NCBI GenBank assembly: GCA_965262175.1
Contig: CBDHES010000029.1
Span: 372,001-436,000 of the forward strand
Origin: CADEDH01 sp965262175
GTDB lineage: Bacteria; Actinomycetota; Acidimicrobiia; Acidimicrobiales; SZUA-35
Direction of reading: 5' to 3'
DNA length: 64,000 nt
This document shows positions 19,337 to 27,719 of this stretch, one piece after another. The notes beneath the pieces are model-generated. The model worked only from the letters and a program-made list of their open reading frames with translations, was not told where the DNA came from and searched no databases. Every line of letters begins with the position of its first letter. Positions within the stretch are counted from its first letter, which is position 1. The position numbers and the translations under genes were made by a program.

Positions 19337-20442
19337 CAGTCGAACAGGGTCGACGGTGGCCGGTCGACCCCGGGTTCGGCGGGCGGCTCGAGCCCGACGT
19401 GCTGCCAGGCCCCGGCGGTGGCGACCCGACCCCGGGGGGTCCGGACGAGGAGGCCCTGCTGGATCAGGAACGGCTCGATCACGTCCTCGACGGTCTCGGA
19501 CGGCTCGCCGACACTGATCGCCAGGTTCGACAGCCCGACCGGCCCACCACCGAAGTTCCGGCAGAGGTTCCACAGGAGGAGCTGGTCGACCTTGTCGAGG
19601 CCCCGATCGTCGATCCCGAACAACGCCAGGCCCTCCTCGGCGGCCTGCCGGTCGATCACCCCGTCGCCCCGGACCTCGGCGTAGTCCCGCACCCGACGGA
19701 GGAGACGGTTGGCGATGCGGGGTGTGCCCCGGCTCCGGCCGGCGATCTCGGCCGCCCCCTCGGGATCGATGTCGACCTCCAGCAACCGGGCGGCCCGGAT
19801 CACGATCTGGACCAGGTCGGCGGTGCCGTAGTAGTCCAGCCGGAAGGCGAACCCGAAGCGATCCCGGAGCGGACCGGTGATGAGGCCGGTCCGGGTGGTG
19901 GCCCCGACCATGGTGAACGGCTCGAGCTCGAAGCGGATCGACCGGGCCGCCGGACCCTTGCCGAGCAGAACGTCGATCTGCCGGTCCTCCATGGCCGGAT
20001 ACAGGACCTCCTCGACCACCCGGGGCAGGCGGTGGATCTCATCGATGAAGAGGACGTCGCCCGCTTCGAGGTTGGTGAGGATCGAGGCCAGGTCGCCGGC
20101 CCGCTCGATGGCCGGGCCCGACGTCACGTGGAGTTGGGCTCCCAGCTCGGCGGCGACGATCCCGGCCAGCGTCGTCTTCCCCAGGCCCGGGGGGCCGGCG
20201 AAGAGGAGGTGGTCGGCCGGCCGACCTCGACCCCGAGCGGCGTCGAGGATGATCCCCAACCGCTCCTTGAGCTCGGCCTGGCCGACGAAGTCGTCCATGG
20301 TCCGAGGGCGAAGGCTCCGGTCCTCGCCGGCCGGGCCGCCGACCCCGGCACCCTCGGCGGTCAGCGGGCCATCGAGCGGGCCGTCGAGGCGGTCCTGGTC
20401 CTCGGGCTGCTGCGATGGATCGATCAGCTCGTCGCGAGGCAC
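19336..20442 (-). CDS. ruvB: Holliday junction branch migration helicase RuvB
   Basis: AAA+ motor of RuvAB. The protein shows SLRPRTMDDFVGQ, Walker A GPPGLGKTTLA, Walker B FIDEIHRLP, the sensor region GATTRTGLITGPLRDRFG with the arginine finger, and the C-terminal winged helix (RTPRGRVAT). The GTG at 20442, 5 nt after the ruvA stop, gives 368 residues with a 50-residue acidic N-terminal extension before the conserved part; no other standard start codon fits better. Part of ruvC-ruvA-ruvB. Confidence 0.95.
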   Translation of the reverse strand: MPRDELIDPSQQPEDQDRLDGPLDGPLTAEGAGVGGPAGEDRSLRPRTMDDFVGQAELKERLGIILDAARGRGRPADHLLFAGPPGLGKTTLAGIVAAELGAQLHVTSGPAIERAGDLASILTNLEAGDVLFIDEIHRLPRVVEEVLYPAMEDRQIDVLLGKGPAARSIRFELEPFTMVGATTRTGLITGPLRDRFGFAFRLDYYGTADLVQIVIRAARLLEVDIDPEGAAEIAGRSRGTPRIANRLLRRVRDYAEVRGDGVIDRQAAEEGLALFGIDDRGLDKVDQLLLWNLCRNFGGGPVGLSNLAISVGEPSETVEDVIEPFLIQQGLLVRTPRGRVATAGAWQHVGLEPPAEPGVDRPPSTLFD

Positions 20443-20447
20443 GGCCG

Positions 20448-21089
20448 TCAGCTCTTGGCCATCGCCTGCAACGCGGCCCGCAACAGCTGGCCGGTGTCGG
20501 CATCGGGCGAGCCCAACTCGTCCGGCGGGAGCTGGGCCAGCGCCGCCTTCACCTCGTCGGCGGAGTAGCCGAGGTTGGCCAGCGCCTCGCGGAGGTCGGT
20601 CAGGGGGAGGGGCCGATCGGTGGTCGATGGGGCGACCGGTGCGACCCCGTCGGCCAGGTCGATCACCGGGAGGACCAGCGTCGACTTCAGCTCGACCAGG
20701 AGCCGCTGTGCCGTCTTCTTCCCGACCCCCGGAACCTCGCACAGGGCGGCGAGGTCGTCGTCGGCCAGGATGCGGGCCAACGATGACGGATCGTGGGTGG
20801 CCAGGATGGCCATCGCCATCGTCGGCCCCACCCCTCGGGCCGCCACCAGCCCCTCGAATGCCACCCGCTCCTCCTTGGCGGCGAACCCGAACAGCCGCTG
20901 ATTGGCCTCACCGATGTGGTGGTGGATGAACACCAGGACCTCACCATCACCGTCGAGACGATCGAGCGTGGCCGGCGTGACGGTCACCCGGTAGCCGACG
21001 CCGGTCACCTCGATCACCACCTCGGGCTGGGACGAGCGGTCGATCGACACCTCGCGGTCGATCACCGTCCCCCGGAGCGAACCGATCAT
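20448..21089 (-). CDS. ruvA: Holliday junction DNA-binding protein RuvA
   Basis: Junction-binding subunit. The 213-residue protein has the N-terminal OB fold (MIGSLRGTVIDREV...VGYRVTVT), two helix-hairpin-helix motifs (GVGPTMAMAILA and GVGKKTAQRLLVEL) and the C-terminal RuvB-contacting domain (LREALANLGYSADEVKAAL). ATG overlaps the ruvC stop as ATGA. Confidence 0.97.
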   Translation of the reverse strand: MIGSLRGTVIDREVSIDRSSQPEVVIEVTGVGYRVTVTPATLDRLDGDGEVLVFIHHHIGEANQRLFGFAAKEERVAFEGLVAARGVGPTMAMAILATHDPSSLARILADDDLAALCEVPGVGKKTAQRLLVELKSTLVLPVIDLADGVAPVAPSTTDRPLPLTDLREALANLGYSADEVKAALAQLPPDELGSPDADTGQLLRAALQAMAKS

Positions 21090-21610
21090 CGTCGAGCCTC
21101 CATCGGTACCGATCCCCCGACGGATGCGCCCCGGAGCCGGGGATCGTGGGCCAGGTGGCACAGGGCGAGCGCCGCGGCGTCGGCCGCATCGGCCGGACGG
21201 GGTGGCTGATCGAGACCGAGCAGGAGCTGGACCATCGACTGGACCTGGCTCTTGGCCGCCCGGCCGTCGCCGGTCACCACCGCCTTCACCGCCGACGGCG
21301 AATACTCGGCCACGACGCACCCGCGACCGGCGGCCTCGGCGAGCACCAGGCCCGACGCCTGGGCGACGCCGACCGCGGTCCGCACGTTGTTCTGGAAGAA
21401 GATCCGTTCGACCGACACCACCACCGGACGGTACTCATCGAGGAGGGCCTCCAGCTCCCGGCGCAGCTCGAGCAGGCGGGCCGGCACCGGCGCGCTGGGG
21501 GCGGTGCGGATCACTCCCATGGCCCGGGCCCGGGCCCGGTTGGCCCGCAACGGCTCCACGACCGCGTAGCCGCAGCGGGAGAGGCCGGGGTCGATACCGA
21601 GCACGAACAC
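21086..21610 (-). CDS. ruvC: Crossover junction endodeoxyribonuclease RuvC
   Basis: Resolves Holliday junctions. The 174-residue protein has the catalytic Asp in VLGIDPGLSRCGYAV, the Glu in VVVSVERIFFQNNVRTAVG and the C-terminal acidic pair in PADAADAAALALCHL. The GTG at 21610 is preceded by TAGCTT 7 nt upstream, a leaderless-type promoter. A second GTG two codons later is possible. yebC, which usually lies directly upstream, is displaced by an ABC transporter pair. Confidence 0.96.
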   Translation of the reverse strand: MFVLGIDPGLSRCGYAVVEPLRANRARARAMGVIRTAPSAPVPARLLELRRELEALLDEYRPVVVSVERIFFQNNVRTAVGVAQASGLVLAEAAGRGCVVAEYSPSAVKAVVTGDGRAAKSQVQSMVQLLLGLDQPPRPADAADAAALALCHLAHDPRLRGASVGGSVPMEARR

Positions 21611-21617
21611 CTGTACG

Positions 21618-21623
21618 AAGCTA
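21618..21623 (-). promoter_or_regulatory. Leaderless-type -10 element of ruvCAB-queA-tgt
   Basis: TAGCTT 7 nt before the ruvC GTG. Confidence 0.45.
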
Positions 21624-21674
21624 GTCGGTGGATGGGGGCTTGAGGTCGACCCTCAGCGTGCCGATGACGATCGG

Positions 21675-22739
21675 GTGACGGTCCAGCTCCATGCGGTCGG
21701 TCGCCACTTCGGCTCGGTGGCGGCGCTCGACGACGTGACGATCGAGGCGCCGGCGGGAGCGATCACCGTCCTGCTGGGCCCCAACGGTGCCGGCAAGACG
21801 ACGGCCATCCGGATGATCACCGGGGCCCTGGGACCCGACCGCGGCTCGGTCCGGGTCTTCGGTGACGATCCGCAGGGTCCGGCCGGTGAGGAGATCCGGC
21901 GCCGGTGTGGCGTGGTGACCGCCAAACCGTCGCTCTACGACCGCCTGACCGGTCTCGACAACCTCCGGTATGGCGCCGAGCTGTGGGGCCTCGGCCGTCG
22001 GGTCGACGACCGCTGCCGTGCGGCGGCCGACACCTTCGGCATCGCCGACGCCCTCGATCAGCGGGTCGGTGGGTACTCGACCGGGATGAAGACCCGGTTG
22101 GCGCTGGCCCGAGCGGTGCTCCACGACCCCGACCTGCTGCTCCTCGACGAGCCGACGTCGGGGCTCGATCCCGAGTCGGCGGCCGCCGTGCTCGACCTGA
22201 TCCGGACGATGACCGGCGAAGGTAGGACCGTGGTGCTGTGCACCCACCTGCTGGCCGAAGCCGATGGCCTGGCCGACCGAATCGTGGTCATGGACCACGG
22301 GACGACGATCCTGGCCGGCGAACCGGCCGAACTGGCCGACCGGTTCTGGCCCCACCATCGTTGCATGATCACCACCGTCGGCGGGCTTCACCTCGACCGG
22401 CTCGAAGGTCGGCCGGGGGTCGTGTCCTACGACCGGGCCGGCGACACCGCCGAGATCTGGCTCCACCGGCCCGACCAGGTGCCCGACCTGGTCGACGATC
22501 TGGTCGCCGAGGGGGCGAGGATCCTCTCGGTGGTGTCCCGCCGCCCGACGCTCGAGGAGCTGTACTTCGAGATCAGGGCCCGGGCGCGTTCGGCTCGCCT
22601 CGGCTCCGGTCCGTCCCGGGGTCCCGACGACGGCGGTGGCCGCGTCGGTCGCCCGCTCGTGCCACCGGTGGCCGCCGGCCCGAACGTCGGACCGGCCGTC
22701 GGACCGGCCGTCGGACCGGCCGTCGGAGAGGTGCGATGA
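21675..22739 (+). CDS. ABC transporter ATP-binding protein
   Basis: ATPase of an ABC-2 type exporter. The 354-residue protein has Walker A GPNGAGKTT, Q-loop region, signature YSTGMKTRLALARAV and Walker B LLLDEPTSGLDPES, then a C-terminal region. The last 20 residues contain GPAVGPAVGPAV, coded by three 12-nt repeats. The GTG at 21675 overlaps the TGA of a 4-codon ORF (ATG at 21664). The gene is on the plus strand within a minus-strand block, which fits a later insertion. Confidence 0.9.
   Translation: MTVQLHAVGRHFGSVAALDDVTIEAPAGAITVLLGPNGAGKTTAIRMITGALGPDRGSVRVFGDDPQGPAGEEIRRRCGVVTAKPSLYDRLTGLDNLRYGAELWGLGRRVDDRCRAAADTFGIADALDQRVGGYSTGMKTRLALARAVLHDPDLLLLDEPTSGLDPESAAAVLDLIRTMTGEGRTVVLCTHLLAEADGLADRIVVMDHGTTILAGEPAELADRFWPHHRCMITTVGGLHLDRLEGRPGVVSYDRAGDTAEIWLHRPDQVPDLVDDLVAEGARILSVVSRRPTLEELYFEIRARARSARLGSGPSRGPDDGGGRVGRPLVPPVAAGPNVGPAVGPAVGPAVGEVR
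22686..22727 (+). repeat. 12-nt tandem repeat at the 3' end of the ABC ATPase gene
   Basis: Three perfect copies of GTCGGACCGGCC plus a partial fourth, in frame, encoding repeated VGPA. Such tracts are prone to copy-number change. Confidence 0.85.
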
Positions 22740-23572
22740 TGGGCGGCGTCGACTGGGGTCGGGTGGTGACCGTCGCCCGGACCGACCTGAAGCAGCTGGC
22801 CCAGGCCCGGGACTTCTGGCTACCGATGACCGTCCTCGGGTCGCTGTTCTTCGTCGTCGTCCCGACCGTACTCCTGCTGACGGTGACCCAGATCGGCGGC
22901 GTCGAGGTGGTCAGCCGAGTGTCGGAGGCCCTCGAGGTCCTCCCCGACGAGGCGACCAGCCAGATCGAGGGGTCGACCCCCGAGGGCCAGACCGGCTACG
23001 CCCTGGCGGTGTTCCTGTTCGCCCCGGTGGCCGTGATCGTGCCGCTCACGATCTCGACCGCGGTGGGGGCTGCGACCATCGTCGGCGAACGGGAGCGAGG
23101 GACCGGCGAGTTCCTGGCCCACTCCCCCGCCTCGGCGACCGAGGTCTACCTCGGCAAGCTGATCGCCAGCCTGATCCCCGGCTACGCCACCGTGGTCATC
23201 GGCTTCGGGGCCTACTCGCTGCTGGTGAACCTGATCGTCGGACCCGAGGTCGGCGGCTGGTTCTTCCCCACCGCCGCCTGGTGGTTGCTGATCGCCTGGG
23301 TCCTGCCCCCGTTCCTGGCCATCTGCCTCTCGGTGGTGCTGTGGTTGTCGTCGCGGGTCAGCTCGACGGCGGCCGCCCAGCAGGCGTCGGGCCTCGTCAG
23401 CCTGCCGCTGATCATGATCGCCTACAGCCAGGCCACCGGCGTCCTCTTCGGCGCCGGGTACCTGCCGATCGTCCTCGGGGCCCTGGCCTGGGTCGGCGCG
23501 GTGCTGAGCCTCCGCCGGATCACCCGATCGATGAGCCGGTCCAGCCTCCTGGGCGTCTCGATGGGGGGCTGA
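22736..23572 (+). CDS. ABC-2 type transporter permease
   Basis: Membrane partner of the preceding ATPase. The 278-residue protein has about six hydrophobic segments, including a long first one after residue 28, and the ABC-2 motif IVGERERGTGEFLAHSPASATEVYLGKL. ATG at 22736 overlaps the ATPase stop (ATGA); ATG at 22739 is an alternative. An extracytoplasmic loop of about 45 residues follows TM1. The substrate is unknown. Confidence 0.9.
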   Translation: MMGGVDWGRVVTVARTDLKQLAQARDFWLPMTVLGSLFFVVVPTVLLLTVTQIGGVEVVSRVSEALEVLPDEATSQIEGSTPEGQTGYALAVFLFAPVAVIVPLTISTAVGAATIVGERERGTGEFLAHSPASATEVYLGKLIASLIPGYATVVIGFGAYSLLVNLIVGPEVGGWFFPTAAWWLLIAWVLPPFLAICLSVVLWLSSRVSSTAAAQQASGLVSLPLIMIAYSQATGVLFGAGYLPIVLGALAWVGAVLSLRRITRSMSRSSLLGVSMGG

Positions 23573-23619
23573 CCCCGGCTCGGGCGCCGGCCGACCGACT
23601 CCCTTGCCCGGGATCGACC

Positions 23620-24369
23620 TCAGGCCGAGACCGTCTCCAGCACCTCGTCGGGGATGTCGATGTTGGAGTGGACGTCCTGGACGTCGTCGTGGTCGTCGAG
23701 GAGGTCGATCAGCTTGAGGACCGCTCTGACGTCGGCGGCGTCGGTCATCGGGACCGTGTTGGTCGGGAGCATCGTCGAATCCGACTCCTCGACGGTGATG
23801 CCGGCCTCCTCGATCGCCGCCCGCAAGCTCAGCACGTCGCCGGCGTCGCAGGTGACCTGCCACGCCTCGCCATGGTCCTCGACATCCTCGGCGCCGTTCT
23901 CGAGGCCGACCAGCATCAGGTCGTCCTCGTCGACCGACCGGTCGACACGGACCACGCCCTTGCGCTCGAACTGCCAGGCCACGGCACCCGGCTCGGCCAG
24001 CGAGCCGCCGTTCTTCGAGAGCAACGACCGGATCTCCGAGCCGGTCCGGTTGCGGTTGTCGCTCAGCGCCTCGATCAGGAGTGCCACCCCGCCCGGGGCG
24101 TATCCCTCGTAGGTGATCGTCTCGTAGTTGACGCCTTCGAGCTCGCCCGTGCCCCGCTTGACCGCCCGCTCGATCGTGTCGAGGGGGACGGAGTTGTCGC
24201 GGGCCTTCTGGAACATGGTCCGCAGCGTCGGGTTGGAGTCGGGGTCGCCGCCGCCCTGACGGGCCGCGACCTCGACCTGCTTGATCAACTTGGCGAAGAG
24301 CTTGCCCCGTTTGGCGTCGGCTGCGCCCTTCTTGTGCTTGATCGTGGCCCACTTGGAATGACCTGACAC
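23620..24369 (-). CDS. yebC: YebC/PmpR family DNA-binding regulator/translation factor
   Basis: A 249-residue member of the YebC/TACO1 family, which act as transcription regulators or help ribosomes pass polyproline stretches. It opens SGHSKWATIKHKKGAADAKR and contains GGGDPDSNPTLRTMFQKAR and YEGYAPGGVALLIEALSDN, all family signatures. The GTG at 24369 has AGGAG 5 nt upstream. A TAGACT at 24433-24438, overlapping the pdxT stop, may be its -10 element. Confidence 0.96.
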   Translation of the reverse strand: MSGHSKWATIKHKKGAADAKRGKLFAKLIKQVEVAARQGGGDPDSNPTLRTMFQKARDNSVPLDTIERAVKRGTGELEGVNYETITYEGYAPGGVALLIEALSDNRNRTGSEIRSLLSKNGGSLAEPGAVAWQFERKGVVRVDRSVDEDDLMLVGLENGAEDVEDHGEAWQVTCDAGDVLSLRAAIEEAGITVEESDSTMLPTNTVPMTDAADVRAVLKLIDLLDDHDDVQDVHSNIDIPDEVLETVSA

Positions 24370-24432
24370 CGTGTCTCCTGTCTGGGTCTCCCGTTCCCGG
24401 TTCCCGGTCGCCGTCGAATTGGCGGATCCCCC

Positions 24433-24438
24433 AGTCTA
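24433..24438 (-). promoter_or_regulatory. Possible -10 element of yebC
   Basis: TAGACT overlapping the pdxT TAG stop codon. It would give a leader of about 55-60 nt containing the yebC ribosome-binding site. Confidence 0.35.
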
Positions 24439-25023
24439 GTGGCCCGCTGCGTCGACAGACGCCAGGAACAGCCGGTGCAACCGGTCGTCGCCGGTCAGCT
24501 CGGGGTGGAACGACGAGACGAGCACCGGGCCCTGACGGCACAGGACCGGCGAGCCGTCGACCGAGGCCAGCACCTCGACGTCGGGGCCGACCCGCTCGAC
24601 CACCGGGGCCCGGATGAACACCCCGGTGAGCGGGGGCCCGTCGAGATCGTCGACGTCGAGGGGAGCCTCGAAGGAGTCGATCTGGCGCCCGTAGCCGTTG
24701 CGGCGGACGTCGAGGTCGATCGCCCCGAACCGGAGCTGGTCGGGGTGGCCGTCGAGCACGTCCGAGGCCAGCAGGATCATCCCGGCACAGGTCCCGAACA
24801 CTGGGATCCCGTCCGCCAGGAGCTTGGCGATCGGCTCGACCAGGTCGAAGGCCTCCATCAACTTGATCATCGTGGTCGACTCGCCGCCGGGCACGACGAG
24901 CCCATCGACCCCGTCGAGGTGGGCCGGTTGGCGGACCTCGACGGCCTCAGCGCCGAGCCGGTGGAGCGCCTCGACGTGGCGGGCGAACGCCCCCTGCAGG
25001 GCGAGGACTCCGATCGTCACCAT
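24436..25023 (-). CDS. pdxT: Pyridoxal 5'-phosphate synthase glutaminase subunit PdxT
   Basis: Provides ammonia to PdxS for PLP synthesis. The 195-residue protein has IGVLALQGAFARHVEAL, the oxyanion segment VVPGGESTTM, nucleophile Cys in VFGTCAGMILLA and the His-Glu pair in SSFHPELTGD. Start ATG at 25023 overlaps the pdxS stop by 7 nt; a GTG one codon on (25020) is also possible. Confidence 0.97.
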   Translation of the reverse strand: MVTIGVLALQGAFARHVEALHRLGAEAVEVRQPAHLDGVDGLVVPGGESTTMIKLMEAFDLVEPIAKLLADGIPVFGTCAGMILLASDVLDGHPDQLRFGAIDLDVRRNGYGRQIDSFEAPLDVDDLDGPPLTGVFIRAPVVERVGPDVEVLASVDGSPVLCRQGPVLVSSFHPELTGDDRLHRLFLASVDAAGH

Positions 25024-25928
25024 CCACGGTCGGCGAGGCGAACGTCGAGCTCGTCCATGCCGATGCCGGTCATCGGCGCCCCGAGACCGCGGCTGACCTT
25101 GGCCAGGATCTCCGGGTCGTTGTAGTTGGTCGTCGCCTCGACGATCGCCTTGGCCCGGGGGGCAGGGTCGTCGCTCTTGAAGATCCCCGATCCGACGAAC
25201 ACCGCCTCGGCGCCGAGCTGCATCGCCAGCGCGGCGTCGGCCGGTGTGGCGAGTCCCCCAGCGCAGAACAGGGGCACGGGGAGCTTGCCGGTCTCGGCGA
25301 TCTCCTGGATCAGGGGCAGCGGTGCCTGGAGGTGCTTCGCCCAGTCGAACAACTCGGCCTGGTCGGCCTGGGTGATCTTGCGGATGTCGCCGGTGATCGA
25401 ACGGAGATGCCGGACCGCTTCGACCACGTTGCCGGTGCCGGCCTCACCCTTCGAGCGGATCATGCACGCGCCCTCGGCGATGCGACGCAACGCCTCGCCG
25501 AGGTTGGTCGCCCCGCAGACGAAGGGGACCGTGAACGCCCACTTGTCGATGTGGTGGGCCTCGTCGGCCGGGGTCAGCACCTCGGACTCGTCGACGTAGT
25601 CGACCCCGAGTGCCTGGAGGATCTGAGCCTCGACGAAGTGACCGATCCGGGCCTTGGCCATCACCGGGATCGTCGTGATGTCCTTGATGCCTTCGATCAT
25701 CGCCGGATCGCTCATCCGGGCCACGCCGCCGTCGGCCCGGATGTCGGCCGGGACCCGCTCCAGGGCCATGACGGCCGATGCGCCGGCCTCCTCGGCGATC
25801 CGGGCCTGGTCGGGGGTGACCACGTCCATGATCACGCCACCCTTGAGCATCTCGGCCAAGCCTCGCTTGACCCGCATCGTGCCCTCGACATGTTCGGGGG
25901 TGCCCCCGGTAGCGCTCGTCTCAACCAT
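25017..25928 (-). CDS. pdxS: Pyridoxal 5'-phosphate synthase lyase subunit PdxS
   Basis: Makes PLP from ribose 5-phosphate, glyceraldehyde 3-phosphate and ammonia. The 303-residue protein has MLKGGVIMDVV, ALERVPADIRADGGVARMSD, MAKARIGHFVEAQIL with the catalytic Lys and the FCAGGLATPADAALAMQLGA phosphate-binding region. Start at 25928 is supported by TAGACT 6 nt upstream. It forms an operon with pdxT. Confidence 0.98.
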   Translation of the reverse strand: MVETSATGGTPEHVEGTMRVKRGLAEMLKGGVIMDVVTPDQARIAEEAGASAVMALERVPADIRADGGVARMSDPAMIEGIKDITTIPVMAKARIGHFVEAQILQALGVDYVDESEVLTPADEAHHIDKWAFTVPFVCGATNLGEALRRIAEGACMIRSKGEAGTGNVVEAVRHLRSITGDIRKITQADQAELFDWAKHLQAPLPLIQEIAETGKLPVPLFCAGGLATPADAALAMQLGAEAVFVGSGIFKSDDPAPRAKAIVEATTNYNDPEILAKVSRGLGAPMTGIGMDELDVRLADRGW

Positions 25929-25934
25929 GGAGCC

Positions 25935-25940
25935 AGTCTA
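25935..25940 (-). promoter_or_regulatory. Leaderless-type -10 element of pdxS-pdxT
   Basis: TAGACT 6 nt before the pdxS ATG. Confidence 0.5.
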
Positions 25941-25967
25941 TGGCCCACGGTCGAGTCGGCCCGAACC

Positions 25968-27653
25968 TTAATCGGCGGCCCGGTCGGGGCCGTGCGGGCG
26001 CACCTCACCGCCGCCGGTCTCCCGCCGCCACCGGCGCAGGGTCGCCACCTCCGGCGGGGCCGGCCCGGCGGTGGCCGCGGCCGGGCGATGGGCGCCCCGC
26101 AGGACCCGGCCCCGGTCGCCGTCGACCGTGATCACGTCACCGACCGCCAGGCGGGCTCCACCGACGACGATCCCGTCGCCGACGACCTCGAGACCGTCGG
26201 CACCGACCACGGCCGGCAACCCCCAGGAGCGGGCGACGACCGCCGCGTGGGAGGCCAGCCCTCCGAGGCTGGTGACCACCCCCCGGGATTCGGCCAGGCC
26301 GTGCACGTCGGCCGGTGAGGTCGTCGGACGGACGAGGATGACGTCGTCGCCGGCCGCGGCCCGACGGACGGCGTCGTCGGGGTCGACGCTGATCACCCCG
26401 CTGGCCCACCCGGGCGAGGCACCGAGACCCGTGATGAGCACCTCGCCGTCGCCGCCCACGGCGCCAACGGCGCCCTCCGTGGCGGGCGGAGGATCGTCGA
26501 GCAGGTGAGCGACCCGGGCCACGGCTGAGGCCCGATCGAGCGGAAAGTCCGGGTCGGCGGCCATGTCGACCGCCATCCGGAGGGCGGCCCACTCCGATCG
26601 GGCGGCGACCCGGGCCTGGAGGAACCACAGCCGCCCGTCCTCCACCGTGAACTCGATCTCGGCCGCGTCGGCCATCACCCGCTCCAGCGCCGAGGCCGAT
26701 CGGCCGAGCTCGACCGCCAGGTCGGGCCACCGCTCGGCCATCGGGACGAGCGATGGTGCACGGTCGCCGCCGGCCACGATGCTGTCGCCCTGGGCCCCGA
26801 CGAGGAACTCGCCGACCACACCGGGCTCCCCCGTCGACGGATCGCGACTGAAAGCCACCCCGCTCCCCGACCGACCACCACGGTTCCCGAACACCATCGT
26901 CTGGACCGTCACGGCGGTGCCGAGGTCGTCGGCGATGCCCTCGACCCGGCGGTAGGCCGAGGCCCGGGGCGAGCCCCACGACGCTGCGACCGCGGCGGCC
27001 GCCGCACGAACCTGAGAGCGGGGGTCGACCGGGATCGGGTGGCCGTCCTCGGCCAAGCGGGCCCGGAGCCGTTCGGCGGCGGACCGGAACTCGCCCGGGG
27101 TGAGGTCGGGCCTGTCGGTTGTGACGCCGGCGGCAACCAGCGCGTCGCCCACGACCGCCGGCGTCGCCCCTCCCACGAGGGTGACGTACGCCACGATGAA
27201 TCGATGGTAGATCGCCCAGCCGAACCGGTCATCGCCCGCCGAGCGGCACAACGCCTCGGCCACCTCGGCCGACAGCCCGACGTTGAGGACGGTGTCGAGC
27301 ATTCCCGGCATCGAGACCGGGGCGCCCGAACGGACGCTCACCACCAGCGGCGGATCGCCGACACCGAGCCGACGACCGGTCGACGCTTCGAGATCGGCGA
27401 GACCGGCGTCGACGGCCCGGTCGAGGTCGGAGGTCGAGCCGCCGCCGGCCAGGGCGGGTCGGACCGTCGCCACCGGCACCGTGAAGCCGGGTGGAACGGG
27501 TAGCCCGAGCGCCCACATCCGGGCCAGGCTGGCTCCTTTCCCGCCGAGGATCGATGGCCATGCGGCAGGGTCGCCGGGCGGGAGACGGCGGAACGGATGG
27601 AACCCGTCGGGGTTGGCCGGGCCGGTGCCTCCGGCGTCAGCGGTGTGGGCCAT
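25968..27653 (-). CDS. Truncated pyruvate phosphate dikinase-like protein (ATP-binding and phospho-His domains only)
   Basis: A 561-residue protein matching the N-terminal two thirds of PPDK. It has GGKGASLARMWALGLPVPPG, VVSVRSGAPVSMPGMLDTVL, the metal/ATP region AFSRDPSTGEPGVVGEFLVG and the swivelling domain GGLASHAAVVARSWGLPAVV with the phosphorylatable His at about residue 469. The C-terminal PEP/pyruvate TIM-barrel (about 350 residues in PPDK) is absent, and the protein ends in a Pro/Arg-rich tail. The ATG at 27653 is chosen by homology. It may work with a separate partner or serve another phosphotransfer. Confidence 0.85.
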   Translation of the reverse strand: MAHTADAGGTGPANPDGFHPFRRLPPGDPAAWPSILGGKGASLARMWALGLPVPPGFTVPVATVRPALAGGGSTSDLDRAVDAGLADLEASTGRRLGVGDPPLVVSVRSGAPVSMPGMLDTVLNVGLSAEVAEALCRSAGDDRFGWAIYHRFIVAYVTLVGGATPAVVGDALVAAGVTTDRPDLTPGEFRSAAERLRARLAEDGHPIPVDPRSQVRAAAAAVAASWGSPRASAYRRVEGIADDLGTAVTVQTMVFGNRGGRSGSGVAFSRDPSTGEPGVVGEFLVGAQGDSIVAGGDRAPSLVPMAERWPDLAVELGRSASALERVMADAAEIEFTVEDGRLWFLQARVAARSEWAALRMAVDMAADPDFPLDRASAVARVAHLLDDPPPATEGAVGAVGGDGEVLITGLGASPGWASGVISVDPDDAVRRAAAGDDVILVRPTTSPADVHGLAESRGVVTSLGGLASHAAVVARSWGLPAVVGADGLEVVGDGIVVGGARLAVGDVITVDGDRGRVLRGAHRPAAATAGPAPPEVATLRRWRRETGGGEVRPHGPDRAAD

Positions 27654-27719
27654 GGGGGCCAGTGTCCCCGCCGCCGGGCCCCGGTGCACGGACCGCGGCA
27701 GGGCTCGGGGCCGGTCGGC

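Noticed and set aside
21664..21678. Four-codon ORF (MTIG) overlapping the ABC ATPase start
   Set aside because: Too short to separate from chance; recorded only as a note on the start region.
23573..23619. Terminator between the ABC permease and yebC
   Set aside because: Only a 7-bp imperfect stem with a 20+ nt loop could be drawn.
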